Part shown: positions 49,510-60,480 of the stretch, piece by piece
How positions within the stretch are numbered: the first letter of the stretch is position 1
How the letters are laid out: each line of letters begins with the position of its first letter
From: Nitrincola sp. A-D6
Lineage (GTDB): Bacteria; Pseudomonadota; Gammaproteobacteria; Pseudomonadales; Balneatricaceae
Assembly (NCBI RefSeq): GCF_000764495.1
Contig: NZ_JRLB01000054.1
Location: 46,273-108,329, forward strand
Direction of reading: 5' to 3'
DNA length: 62,057 nucleotides
Position numbers and translations under genes: made by a program
Notes under the pieces: model-generated
Seen by the model: the letters and a program-made list of their open reading frames with translations, nothing else
What the model was told of the DNA's origin: nothing
Databases searched by the model: none

Positions 49510-49514
49510 TACAG
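49499..49514. promoter_or_regulatory. LexA box 1 upstream of sulA
   Basis: CTGTATATAAATACAG fits CTGT-N8-ACAG exactly, overlapping the promoter -10 element. Confidence 0.9.
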
Positions 49515-49517
49515 GTA

Positions 49518-49533
49518 CTGTATAAATGAACAG
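49518..49533. promoter_or_regulatory. LexA box 2 upstream of sulA
   Basis: CTGTATAAATGAACAG also fits CTGT-N8-ACAG. Centred 19 bases from box 1, close to two helical turns, so two LexA dimers could bind side by side. Confidence 0.85.
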
Positions 49534-49549
49534 TTAATGAGGTGCTATC

Positions 49550-49971
49550 ATGTATCAAGCGCATACTGCTGTTGAATCGATTGTTAGTGATCCTGAACAG
49601 ATCCTGCCACTACTGGCCGAAGCTAGCGGGCAGTCACGCTGGATTACCCTGATCAATCCTCCAGCCCTGCCGGATCGGCAGGTTCTGCTACACGCCGGCA
49701 TAGATATGCACAAGGTTCGTATTATCCATACACACAACCGGCATCAATGGTTAAAGACCCTAAGCACCTGCGTGTGCAATGGCCTGAACAGCCTGGTTGT
49801 TGCCTGGCCTGAGCTTCTGTCAGTGCAGCGACAGTCAAGGCTTTAGCTGATGCATGTCGTCATGGTAAAAGTTTTTGTCTGCTATTGGGCAATCGTCAGA
49901 GCAATCAGCCATTACAGCGGGCCGTTATGGCAAGCAATCGACATGAAGAACAGCTGCAATTGGCGCTTTAA
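49550..49971 (+). CDS. sulA: SOS cell-division inhibitor SulA (frame break)
   Basis: Inhibits FtsZ assembly during the SOS response. The first frame (98 aa) has SRWITLINPPALPDRQVLL and the conserved GLNSLVVAWPELL. One base is missing near 49836-49842; restoring it continues as ALADACRHGKSFCLLLGNRQ and ends at 49971, about 140 aa. The two upstream LexA boxes strongly support the call. ATG 49550 with GAGG upstream. Confidence 0.9.
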
Positions 49972-50041
49972 CACGGAGCCATAACCGATTAGAGTGCGTA
50001 CATACAAAACCCTCCTCATACTATAGTGGCTAAGAGGTTTT

Positions 50042-51070
50042 ATGCATCGCACTTTTTATACTATTGGTCGTACTATTGGTTGTACTATTGGACTACTAAG
50101 CAGCTTGGTTTTTACCCTGCAAGCAGCGCTTGCTGAAGAGGCACTGCCCCTTTACACCACGGCCGCAGTCGCAGATATACAGCAAAGCCGACAGCACCAC
50201 TTTGCAGCCACGGTTATCAGTCAGAACACAACACGCCTGTCCAGTGAAATTGCAGCCAATATCAAGCAGTTTCACGTTCGACCGGGAGACAGGGTGGAAC
50301 AAGGGCAAGCACTGGTTTCACTGGATTGTCGTGATGCCGAAGATCAGCTGGCACTTTTGCAGTCACGGCTGGCAGAAACCCGATCCAGCGTGCAGCAATC
50401 AGAGCGTTTAGCCAGTCGCTTAGGCTCATTACGTGAACGCCAGCTCACTGATACCCTGTCTGTAGAAGATGCGCTATCTGAAGTCACCCGTCAACAAGCG
50501 CGCTTATCGGCCGTCAACACCGAAATTCAACTGGCTCAGCGCCAAATCAGCCGTTGTGTTATTTACGCCCCTTTTGACGCGGCCGTCACGGCACAGCTCG
50601 CGGGTGAAGGTGAACGCTCTTCACCCGGCACCCTGCTCTTATCTCTGCAGCAACTCTCAGATGCTGAAATAGAAGTCAGTCTGCCAGTTGACCGGTTTAC
50701 TCTGTCTGACGACTTGCAAGCGGAATTCAAAACCAGAGAATCTATCCAGTCGATCGAACTGCTTAGAAAGTCTGTCGTGATAGATACCCCAAGTCGTAGT
50801 CAAAAATTCTGGTTCAGTGCACCAGATGACATTACCATAGGTACGAGCGGTGAATTAATTTTGACTGAGCCTCAGCCTTATTTACCCGCTGAGTATATTG
50901 TCAGCCGCTCAGGTCAATTGGGTGTTTTTCTGATCAAGGAAGATAAACCAGTTTTCGTACCCTTAGCTAACGCACAGGAGGGGCGCCCATACCCTCTGAC
51001 CGAGGAGCTTGAAGCCGCGAAAATTGTGACACAAGGGCAGCAGTGGTTACAGGCAGGAGCTACGGAATGA
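50042..51070 (+). CDS. RND efflux periplasmic adaptor (membrane fusion protein)
   Basis: 342 aa. N-terminal signal sequence, then the HlyD/AcrA pattern: barrel-sandwich half (VRPGDRVEQGQALVSLDCRD), coiled-coil hairpin of about 60 residues, second half (IYAPFDAAVTAQLAGEGERS) and beta-barrel. Shorter than AcrA. The start contains a 3x12-base tandem repeat encoding TIGR-TIGC-TIGL. The stop overlaps the pump start (ATGA). Confidence 0.88.
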   Translation: MHRTFYTIGRTIGCTIGLLSSLVFTLQAALAEEALPLYTTAAVADIQQSRQHHFAATVISQNTTRLSSEIAANIKQFHVRPGDRVEQGQALVSLDCRDAEDQLALLQSRLAETRSSVQQSERLASRLGSLRERQLTDTLSVEDALSEVTRQQARLSAVNTEIQLAQRQISRCVIYAPFDAAVTAQLAGEGERSSPGTLLLSLQQLSDAEIEVSLPVDRFTLSDDLQAEFKTRESIQSIELLRKSVVIDTPSRSQKFWFSAPDDITIGTSGELILTEPQPYLPAEYIVSRSGQLGVFLIKEDKPVFVPLANAQEGRPYPLTEELEAAKIVTQGQQWLQAGATE

Positions 51071-54000
51071 TTCGGGCTCTACTGCGCAATACTGTTCTTG
51101 CTAACCTGGTGTTTATACTGGTTCTGCTGATTGGTACCCTATCCTATCAAATGCTGCCCCGACAGCAGGATCCGACAATCAACTTCAATTGGATAGTGAT
51201 TGTCACGGCGTTGCCTGGCGCCAGTGCTGAAGATATTGAGATGCGTGTAACCCAGCCGATGGAAGATGCCCTTAGAAAACTCAATGATGTCAGCTTTGTA
51301 TCCAGCACCTCCCGCGTGGGCTTATCCAATATTCTGGTGCGCTTTCGTGATCTGGATGAGCGTACCTTTGATAAGCGAGTGAACGATTTACGCCGAGAGA
51401 TCCAGAGCAAACGTAGTGAACTACCCAATGAGATTGTCGAACCCATCATTCTTGAAATAACCAGTGCTAATGCGTTTCCAGCAGCGACTATCGTAGTTCA
51501 GGGCATGGATGATGACGAGACGCTTCGGCGCATGGCCTATCAACTGCAACGCGAGCTGGAGCAGTTACGAGGTATCGACCGGATCGATACCCTCGGATTA
51601 AATGACCCGGAAATTCAGATCAAACTGGATTTTAACCGACTGGCTTCACTCGGTATCAGTCCGGCGCAAGTGGCTGACATGGTTGCCAGTCAATGGCAGG
51701 ATCTGGCCGCCGGAAAGCTGACTGTTTCTAACCAGCAATGGTTGATCCGTCATATCGGCCAGTCACCTGATCCGGAACAGCTCGCCAGGCTCGAGCTACC
51801 CTTACAAAGCGGCGAGCTCCTGTTGGAAGAAGTGGCAGAAATTCACCGAGCGCGCCAGGATGCATCCCAGCAAGTGCTGTTTGAACAGCAACCGTCGGTG
51901 ATGATGGCGGTGATGAAAGAAGCCAATGCCAATACGCTGGTACTGATTGACTCGTTAGATGAGTATTTGCAGTCCTGGAATCAACTCAATGAGTCTCAGG
52001 GTGTAACGGCGATCCTGGCCGATGACCAGACAGAAACTACCCGCCGCGCTATAGATATTATGCAAACCAATGCATTACAGGGGCTGTTGTTTGTATTTGC
52101 GGTGAGTTGGTTATTCCTGGGTTGGCGCATTGGCTTGCTGGTTGCTTTGGCGATTCCCTTTGCGCTAACTGGTGTCTTTATTTTGCTGCAGGCACAGAAT
52201 GAAACTCTTAATCTGACGGTACTCCTGGGAGTTATCATTGCACTGGGGATGCTGGTTGATGTGGCCGTGGTTATGGTCGAAGCCATGCATCAGCGCCTGC
52301 AACAAGGGCTCGACTCCATTGAAGCTGCGATGGGTGCGATGCAGGAGGTTGGTTGGCCGCTATTAGCGGCAGTGATGACAACCATGGCGGCCTTTTTACC
52401 GCTGATGCTGATGCCGGGTATTTTGGGTGACTTCATGCGCATAGTGCCGCTGGTCGTGACCTTTGCCTTACTGTTTAGTCTGATTCAAGCCTTTTGGATG
52501 TTACCTTCACAAACCCGCTTACTGCAGGCTGATCCAGCTTACCTAAGCCATACCATCAGCAGGCGCGAACGTATCATGATGCGCTTGCGCAACCTTTATG
52601 GACGGCTGCTGGTGCGCAGTTTTCGTCACCCTTGGGTAACCCTGTTATTGTTATTAGGCGCTTTTTCATCCGCGATCTACCTGTTTGCGAGCGATCGTAT
52701 TGCTACAAATTTTTTTGCGGCAGATACCCTGCAAGTCTTTTATGTCAATGTCGAAATGCCAGCCGGTTCAACCCTGGAAAATACTCTGGAGGCCACGCGT
52801 CAGGTTGAAGCCTTGTCGAGACAATGGATTCAACCAGAGGAGTTGCGCTCTATGGTGACCTATGCCGGGCAGATTTTTACTGAAACTGAGCCTTAATGGG
52901 AGATGCTTATGGCAGGTGTTTATCAGTCTGACGCCACGCTATAACAATGGACGCAGCGCAGATGACATTATTCAGGAGTTACGTGAGCAGTTACCTGTCC
53001 ACGCCCCGGCACCCGCACGCATCAACCTGTTGAAACTATCAGGTGGTCCACCCAGCTCCATGCCGATAAGCATTAAAGTGCGTGGCGATGATTACACCCT
53101 GATTCAGCGTGCTGTGGATGACCTGACGGCTATCCTTCAACGTATCGCTGGAGTGACTGATATCAGTAGTGATGCATCACCTGGCATGCAGCAACTGATC
53201 ACACAACTGAATTTACCCGCGATCCGTCGAGCCGGGCTGGACCCGGCAAGTGTCACCCGAACCTTGCGACTGATGACCGATGGTGAAATTGTTGCACAAA
53301 TGACGGATCGGGGTGAGCAGTTAGATCTGCGGGTGCGAAGCATGAGTAACACTACCGAGGACGTTTACCAATGGCTGGATACGCTGATTGCCACGCCCAA
53401 TGGCCAACTCATCCCGCTGAGTGAACTGGTTAACACGCAGGTCAAAACCGGGTTTGAAAGTTTACGCCACTATAATTTCAGTCGTTCAATTACGCTGGAA
53501 GCCAACCTCGACCGTGCCCAGATCGATACCCTCGAGGCCAATCAGCGTATCCAGGATGCTTGGCAGGAGCTTGCCTCGGAGCACCCAGGCATCAGCCTGG
53601 ACTTCTCTGGTGAACTGGATGATATTCAGGAATCATTGAGCGCATTAACCATGCTATTTGTGCTCGGTGTGGGTTTAATGTACCTGATCCTGGGTGCGCA
53701 GTTCCGCAGCTATTTCCAGCCACTCACTATCCTCCTGACCATTCCTATGGCGTTTACTGGCGTGGCCTATGGTCTATGGCTGAGCAATAACCCGCTTAGC
53801 CTGTATACCCTCTATGGATTAGTGGCGCTGTCAGGGATTGCAGTCAATTCAGCCATAGTGCTGATGGCCGCGGCTAACAGCCGACTTCACAATGGCATGA
53901 GTGTACAGCATGCTATTGTCTATGCCGCACGACGCCGACTGGTGCCCATTATTATTACAGCTGCCACTACAATGGCAGGCCTGATGGGGCTGGCATTGGG

Positions 54001-54133
54001 ACTGGGGGGCAAGTCATTAATCTTCGGGCCTGTCGCAACTGCTATCGTTTGGGGTATCTGTGTCTCTACCCTGTTAACGCTGTTTACGATTCCGTTGATT
54101 TATAAACTAACCACCCGTCGGGTGGTTAGATAG
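51067..54133 (+). CDS. RND family efflux transporter permease (two close frame breaks)
   Basis: Inner-membrane proton-driven pump. The start MIRALLRNTVLANLVFILVL at 51067 overlaps the adaptor. First frame: large periplasmic domain, helices with LLFVFAVSWLFLGWRIGLLV and the AcrB-like GMLVDVAVVMVEAMHQRL (Asp of the proton relay). It ends at 52896 with a T missing in CCTTTAATGG; about 20 bases later a C is missing before CAGGTG. Restored, it reads TETEPLMGDAYGQVFISLTP and continues to 54133 with LVALSGIAVNSAIVLMAAAN and GVAYGLWLSNNPLSLYTLYG. Total about 1022 aa, normal for RND. Substrates unknown. Confidence 0.92.
54107..54129. terminator. perfect palindrome at convergent gene ends (RND pump / chemoreceptor)
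   Basis: CTAACCACCCG-T-CGGGTGGTTAG, 11-base arms, encoding the last residues of the pump (TTRRVVR) and reaching the chemoreceptor stop. Probably a bidirectional terminator; on the minus strand TTTAT follows. Confidence 0.6.
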
Positions 54134-56293
54134 AAAATCGCTTGACCAGATCACCCAGTGTACTGGCCGTGCGATTCAGATTTTCACTGGCACTGACATT
54201 ATCCAGTACCGCTTCACTGGCCTGTTCAGATTGACGGCGCACACTTTCCACGCCGGCCTCAATACTGTCCAGCTGCTGCAGTTGCTGACGGGTATGCTCA
54301 CCAATTTCCAAATTCAGGCGGCTTATAGTAGCAACCTGATCAATAACTGATTCCAGCGACAAAGCAACAGATTCTGTGGCCTGGGTATTACGAGCCACCT
54401 GCGCCAGACCTTCAGTCATGGACTCGACACCCTGGTCTGATCCTGCCTGTATCTGTTCGATCAGATCACGTATTTCTATTGTCGCTTCACTGGTCCGCTG
54501 GGCTAATTGTCTGACTTCATCGGCCACTACGGCAAATCCTCGACCATGCTCACCGGCTCGTGCAGCTTCTATCGCTGCATTTAGCGCTAACAGATTGGTC
54601 TGGCCAGATACATTTTGAATCACACTGATAACCTGGCCAATATTATCACTTTGCAGTTTCAGGGACTGAATCACCTCATTGGAGCGGCTTACTGTATTTG
54701 CCAGACTGGCCATCTCACGCTTGGCATTTTCTATATCCTGCTGGCTCTGCTTGATCACTTCATCGGCTTCACGTGCTCGTTCACCTGCTTCGGAACCACT
54801 GTTCGCGACCTGCCGCACCATATCAGCCAATGCATCAGTTGAATCAACAATCGCCTGCTCTCCCTGTTTTTGTTGTTCCAGCGCATCACGAGTTTTGGTT
54901 GATGTATTGGCCATCAACCTGGCACTTTCACTGATATTCTTACCTGATTGCGTCATATCCAATACATTCTGGCGCAGCCCTTCAATCATTTCATTCACCG
55001 AGCCGATAACCGCTTTCAGCTCACCGATAGCGCCTTCATCAGTAACCCGTGTACGTAAATCATTGTCGGTGACACGTCGCACACCACTGACAAAGTTAGC
55101 CAGAGGTTTCACTATCAGGCGTTGCAGGTAAAAGGCTACGACAGCACTAATAGCGAAGGCTATGAGAATAAATACTAATAAGACAATCGGTATGGTTTGT
55201 GCATTTTTCTGCGCCTGAAGCGCCCTGTTACCCGCTTCATCCATGCGTTCAACCTGATCCGAGGCAACGGCACGCTGTACAGCATTCAGTGACGTTTCTA
55301 TCTGGCGCTCAACCTCAGGGATACTTTGTAAAGACAGGGTGAGCTGCTCGACCGAGGATGTCAGATCACTGATAACAGAGCGAGTGCCCTCATTGGACTG
55401 GTTAATGAGTCTGAGTGCATTATCCAATACCTCTGCTGAAGTCTTGCTGGCGGCAATCTGATCGGCTGTTGCGGCCTGGGTCTGCTGCGCAAGCGTATTG
55501 GCTTCTGCCGCTGTACGGTTGGCCAATTCCAGGCTGCCGGCCTGGATCTGAATAGAAAGCTCAATCATCTTTTCGACAGCTGTTACGATTTCTCGCCCAA
55601 GAACTCTTCGTTCCAGCGACATATCCATTTGCGCATACTGGCGTGTTTGTCCACGCAAAGGACGCAGGTCACGACGCAAATCTACCAGTAATGAGCGGGT
55701 ATTATCACTTTGATCAACGTTAAACATGGCGCTGGTCATTGCCGAAGTACCACGATAAACCAGTTGTAGATTCGCCTCCATTGAGGCCAGCGCATCGGAC
55801 TCACCCTGACTCAACTTATAAAAGTCGATGAGTGCCTGCAATGAATGCTGGTTGATCTGCTGAGCGGATGTGATCATGGAGTGAAGCGGGCCGGAAACCA
55901 GTTCCAGGTTAGTGGCTATATGACGGGTCACTTCACTGATGTCGTTCATACTCTCATTTTGCCGCGCCGATACCTCTCTGAGCTGTGTCAGACCGGCATC
56001 AATTTCACCACTGGCGGCTTCTGTTTCATCCAGACGTAGCTGTAATGCCTGAAGAGTAGACAGTGAGTCCTGCGCCTTCGAAAGCTGCTGCACTTGCCCT
56101 TCCATCTGCGTCAGTGCATCCACAGACTGCACCAGGCTGTCAGCCACACTGGCTGTTTCGGATTGCAAAAAAGTTAAATCATCACTCAGTTGATTGGCGC
56201 TAAAAATGGCAAAGCACCAATTAACAGCAAAATAGCTAACATCAAGCCAAACATGGCATTTATGATGAAACGAACTGTCAAAATTCCCATCAT
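54126..56293 (-). CDS. methyl-accepting chemotaxis protein (N-terminal frame break)
   Basis: About 722 aa when joined. From ATG 56293 the correct frame gives MMGILTVRFIINAMFGLMLA, the first membrane helix; one T missing in a T run near 56202-56207 then leads into the long frame (SANQLSDDLTFLQ). A large periplasmic helical domain of about 330 residues follows, then helix IVLLVFILIAFAISAVVAFY, HAMP (LIVKPLANFVSGVRRV), and the signalling hairpin QTNLLALNAAIEAARAGEHG. The ligand is unknown; no che genes adjoin. The C-terminus lacks a CheR-binding pentapeptide. Confidence 0.9.
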
Positions 56294-56456
56294 TTCCAGA
56301 TACTCTTAGACCAAAGTTTATGCAAATATAACAGATTGATCGCAAAAGGCTTACCCTTGAGAACTTTTTTTAAATGAATAAACGCCATGACATCACAACT
56401 TGCTTTCATCTATGTGACAATGAAGCAGATGACCCCCTTAACATCAGGTTAGCTAA

Positions 56457-57508
56457 ATGAACGCTGAGTACATGTCTAACAAGCCTTTACCTACCCTCTG
56501 GTTGCTGGGAAAAACGGGTGCCGGGAAGTCATCCCTGGTTCGCTTTCTAACTGGCTACCCGGCGGTAACTCTGGGTACAGGCTTCCGTCCCTGCACGCAA
56601 ACTTCTGATGCATATGACTTCCCCGCTGAGGCGGCGTTGGTACGATTTTTAGATACACGGGGTCTCGGGGAAGCCAATTACGATCCAACAGAAGATATCC
56701 AGGCCTGCATGTCGCAGAGCCATGCCTTGCTGGTCTGTATGCGTGTGGATGACCCTGAACAGCATGATCTTGAACAAGCGCTTAGAAAAATAAAAAAATC
56801 CAACAAGATCAAATCAGTCATACTGATACATACAGCCTTGGATCAGATTGCTGATCAGCGTGATCGTCAAACAGCGCAAGCATTTAATCAGCAACAGCTC
56901 GAAAAAGCCTGGGGTGGCTCTTTGCCAACAGTGGCCATGGAACTGGCTGATCCACACAATCCAACAGGGGGTGAAGCGCTGTTGCACTGCCTGTTAGAGC
57001 ACTTACCCGTGATAGCCCGCTGCAGCCAGCGAGCCCAACTCGTTGCTGCAGAACAGCAGGTATTTCAGCAACATAAACGTAAGCTACGCCATTTTGCCTC
57101 GGCGGCAGCGGCCACGGATACACTCCCTATTGTCGGCCTGGTGTCTGTGCCAGCCTTGCAGGCTGCCCTGTTAAGTACGCTGGCTAAAGGCTATGGGATT
57201 CACTGGGACCGGCGGGCTATTTCCACCTTTATAGCCACACTGGCACAGGATTTGGCATACAGTACGCCTCACATTTAGGTCTTCGCCAGCTGGTTAAACT
57301 GATTCCGGTATATGGGCAGACAGTGGGTAGCCTGGGAGCTGCCGCGATGAGCTTCGCCACCACCTATGCTATAGGTCGAATCGCTTGTAAATACTTATAC
57401 TACCAGAGCCAGGGAGAATCACTGCCTGACGCAGAGATACAACAACTCTACCGCCAGGCTTTTGAGTCTATCCGGGAGGTTGCCGGACGTGAAACGACTA
57501 CTAAATAG
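56457..57508 (+). CDS. GTPase with C-terminal DUF697/YcjF-like membrane domain (frame break)
   Basis: G1 motif LLGKTGAGKSSLVRFLTG near residue 16, G3 DTRGLG, and HTALD at the G4 position. The first frame ends at 57278; a missing G near 57240-57246 restores GTGFGIQYASHLGLRQLVKL and the rest of a DUF697-type domain with hydrophobic helices, ending at 57508 (about 350 aa). Overlaps the next GTPase gene by 20 bases. Function unknown; probably a membrane-associated GTPase acting with its neighbour. Confidence 0.85.
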
Positions 57509-59065
57509 TGTTCGCATCAGCCACAAACTGTTTACCAACATGATTCCACTGCTGTTGATACTGATTGCCTTCCCGCTACTGTTGTTAGCTGGTTTTGGTC
57601 TGATCGCTATCTACCAGTTTGGTTATCTGTTGCATTTTGTCGTACTCCTGTCACTGCTGAGTTTGGTGTTTGCACTGGTAGTCCGGGTTGGTCGCAAGTC
57701 TGTATCTCAGCAGAGTGCCGATAGTCTGGCAGCCGATGAAGCACTGGTGGTCGCGAATACTGAGTGGAGTGATTTTGATCTTCAGATTTGGCAACAGCTA
57801 AATGCGCAAATGGACAGCCTGCTGGATGAAAATGATCAGTGGGAGGTGTTACGTGAACATGGTCTGGCACTGATCAGCGCTACAGCCAGTGCCTACCGAG
57901 CTGGCAAAGCAGGTGGCGAACTCGCCTTCACCCTGCCGGAACTGTTGAGCATGACGGAAGAGATCAGTCGGCGGTACCACTTGATTGTGATGGAACACCT
58001 GCCCTTTGCCGAGCAGCTTAAGCTCTCAACTATCCAGCGTCTTTACAGCCACCGGGACAAAGCGGACAAAGTACAAAAAATCTGGGCGGTATACCGTGCG
58101 TATCGGTTATTTACACCCACCGGGCTGATTTCAGAAGCCCGCTCTCAACTGGCCGGTTATCTGCTGGATGATGTGAAAGCCGAGGTGGGTTACAAACTTA
58201 AAAAAGCCTTTTTGCAGGAAGTTGTCAGCGTGGCTATTGATCTCTATTCAGGTCGATACCGGGTGAAGGGACCCTTGAATTCAAGCGTAGCCCAGACGAC
58301 TGATACGCAACGCATGGCCAGCCAGCCCGACCCGTTAAGGGTCTGCCTGATTGGTCAACTTAAATCAGGAAAATCCACTATAATTAATGCTTTATCACAA
58401 CAGTCTAATGCTGAAGTTGACCATCTGCCTGCCACCAACAGTGTGCAGGTGCATCAACTCAAAGCCGAGGGTGTACCACTGCTTCACCTGGTTGACTTAC
58501 CGGGACTGGATGGCACACCAAAAACGGAGAAGCTTCTCCTGGAGCAAGCCAGTCAGGCTGACCTGATTCTTTGGGTATTAAAAGCCAATCAACCGCCCGG
58601 GCACTGGATGTTAACTTCAAAGCCCGATGGGACGATTTTTATCTACAACCGGATAACCTGTCGCGTAAACGCCCCCCCGTCATTGCGTTGCTCAGCCAGG
58701 TTGACCGGCTACCACCTTTGTCAGAATGGATGCCTCCCTATGATCTGGATGATTGCAGCACGGCCAAGGCTGCGAAAATTCGTGATGCCCTGGCGTTCAA
58801 TCAATCACTGCTACACCCTGACCAGCTACTCCCCCTGAGCCTGGCTGAGGATAAACCCCACTTCAATCTGGCAAAGCTGCAGCAACTGCTTGATCAACAC
58901 TATGACCAGGCACTGCAAACACAGCTTAACCGTCGGCGCTTGGAAATGGGGATGAACTTCTCATCAACTGAACAGTTTCGCCGTGTATACCACCTGGGTA
59001 AATCGCTATTCAGGGCCGTCAAGGGTTCAGAAGGAACCGAACACAGATCCAAGAATAACCAGTAA
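57489..59065 (+). CDS. membrane GTPase, second of a pair (frame break)
   Basis: Starts at GTG 57489 (MKRLLNSVRISHKLF) with GGGAGG upstream, 20 bases inside the previous gene. Two N-terminal helices (LLLILIAFPLLLLAGFGLIA and VVLLSLLSLVFALVVRV), a helical middle of about 190 residues, then a G domain: CLIGQLKSGKSTIINAL (G1), DLPGLDG (G3) and LLSQVD at G4. A break near 58595-58603 interrupts it; restored it reads ARALDVNFKARWDDFYLQPD and ends at 59065, about 525 aa. Membrane topology is the mirror image of its partner (helices first, G domain last). Confidence 0.83.
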
Positions 59066-60478
59066 TACCAATGAAATAATGGGGAATAATACTGCCACCA
59101 TAAAAATATCCTTGTAGGCGTCCCGGTGCGACAACCCACAAATAGCCAGGAGTGTAACGACCGCACCATTATGTGGAAGGCTATCCAGTCCACCGGTTGC
59201 CACAGTTGTCACACGATGCAGCAGATCCGGTGTCATGCCTACCGCTGATGCCATCTGCAAGTATTCAGCGCCCAGGGTTTCCAGGGCAATACTCATCCCA
59301 CCAGAAGCTGAACCTGTCACACCCGCCAACACATTCACCGACAGGGCCAAAGAGACCAGAGGATTCCCTCCTCCCAGGCTATCGACAAAACCCTTAATCA
59401 GTTCAAACGCTGGTAGCGCCGCAATCACCGCACCAAAACCCACCAGACTGGCGGTATTGAAAATAGGCAAAACAGAGGCGTTGGCACCATCATCCAAGGT
59501 GCGCTTCTTGTCAGCCAAACGCTTCCAGCACAGGGTGATTAACAGCAAACAGGCCAGTGTCAGTGAGCAGATAATGGACCAGACACCCTGTACCGAAGAC
59601 AGTGAGGTAGCGCCATATTGAGGTTCGGCGAGATAAGCGGTATCCATTGATGGAATGATGATTGTGCTAAACAAATAGTTAAGCACAATAACGACTACAA
59701 CCGGCAGTATGGCCAGCATAAACGGCGGGAGCCGGTCAGCCTTAGCTTCCGGCTCAATGAGCAGAACATCAAAACCTTCACCGGCACTGCGCTCACGCTG
59801 CTCTTTATCAAATGCAACCGTATTGTCCTGGTGTGCTCCATAGCCCTCACCTGCCCGCCTGGCTTTGCCTGCCTGGCGTTCCAGCCAGAACTGACCCAAA
59901 CCAAACATCACTGCGGCAGTGATAATACCTAATATAGGCGCCGCAAAGGGTGTAGTGCCGAAATATGGCATGGGAATAGCATTCTGGATGGCCGGAGTAC
60001 CCGGTAAAGCGGTCATCGTGAAGGTAAAGGCACCCAAAGCAATGGTTGCCGGTATCAAGCGTTTGGGAATATCCGCCTTTCGAAACAGTGCGGCCGCTAT
60101 AGGGTAAACAGCAAAAGCTACCACAAATAACGACACCCCACCGTAGGTAAGCACCGCACAGGCCAGCACGACCGCCAGCATAGCGCGTTGCTCACCCAAT
60201 TGTCCGACTATGCCCTGTGCTATGGATTCGGCCGCACCGGCATCATCCATCAGCTTGCCAAAAATAGCGCCAAGCAGGAACAGTGGGAAATACTGCACGA
60301 TAAAATTACCGGCAGAGGACATAAACAGCTGTGTATAGGTTGCCAGCAGCGGTGTTCCGACGGCAAACAGGGTGGCAATCAATGCCATCACAGGGCCCAG
60401 CAGCAAGACACTGACTCCGCGATAAGCCAGCCATATCAATAACAGCAGCGAAATCAAAACACCCGTCAACCCCAGCAT
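59027..60478 (-). CDS. GntP-family permease
   Basis: 483 aa with 12-14 helices; family carries gluconate and other hydroxy acids. Characteristic segments are FPLFLLGAIFGKLMDDAGAA and GVMGAS-like regions around TGSASGGMSIALETLG. An internal polar loop of about 50 residues (after residue 200) is unusual in length. It follows the patatin gene by 2 bases, so they form an operon. Overlaps the convergent GTPase gene by 39 bases. In related bacteria such permeases sit with 3-hydroxybutyrate genes, suggesting hydroxybutyrate as a possible substrate (inference). Confidence 0.9.
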   Translation of the reverse strand: MLGLTGVLISLLLLIWLAYRGVSVLLLGPVMALIATLFAVGTPLLATYTQLFMSSAGNFIVQYFPLFLLGAIFGKLMDDAGAAESIAQGIVGQLGEQRAMLAVVLACAVLTYGGVSLFVVAFAVYPIAAALFRKADIPKRLIPATIALGAFTFTMTALPGTPAIQNAIPMPYFGTTPFAAPILGIITAAVMFGLGQFWLERQAGKARRAGEGYGAHQDNTVAFDKEQRERSAGEGFDVLLIEPEAKADRLPPFMLAILPVVVVIVLNYLFSTIIIPSMDTAYLAEPQYGATSLSSVQGVWSIICSLTLACLLLITLCWKRLADKKRTLDDGANASVLPIFNTASLVGFGAVIAALPAFELIKGFVDSLGGGNPLVSLALSVNVLAGVTGSASGGMSIALETLGAEYLQMASAVGMTPDLLHRVTTVATGGLDSLPHNGAVVTLLAICGLSHRDAYKDIFMVAVLFPIISLVLLVILGSVFGSF

Positions 60479-60480
60479 GA

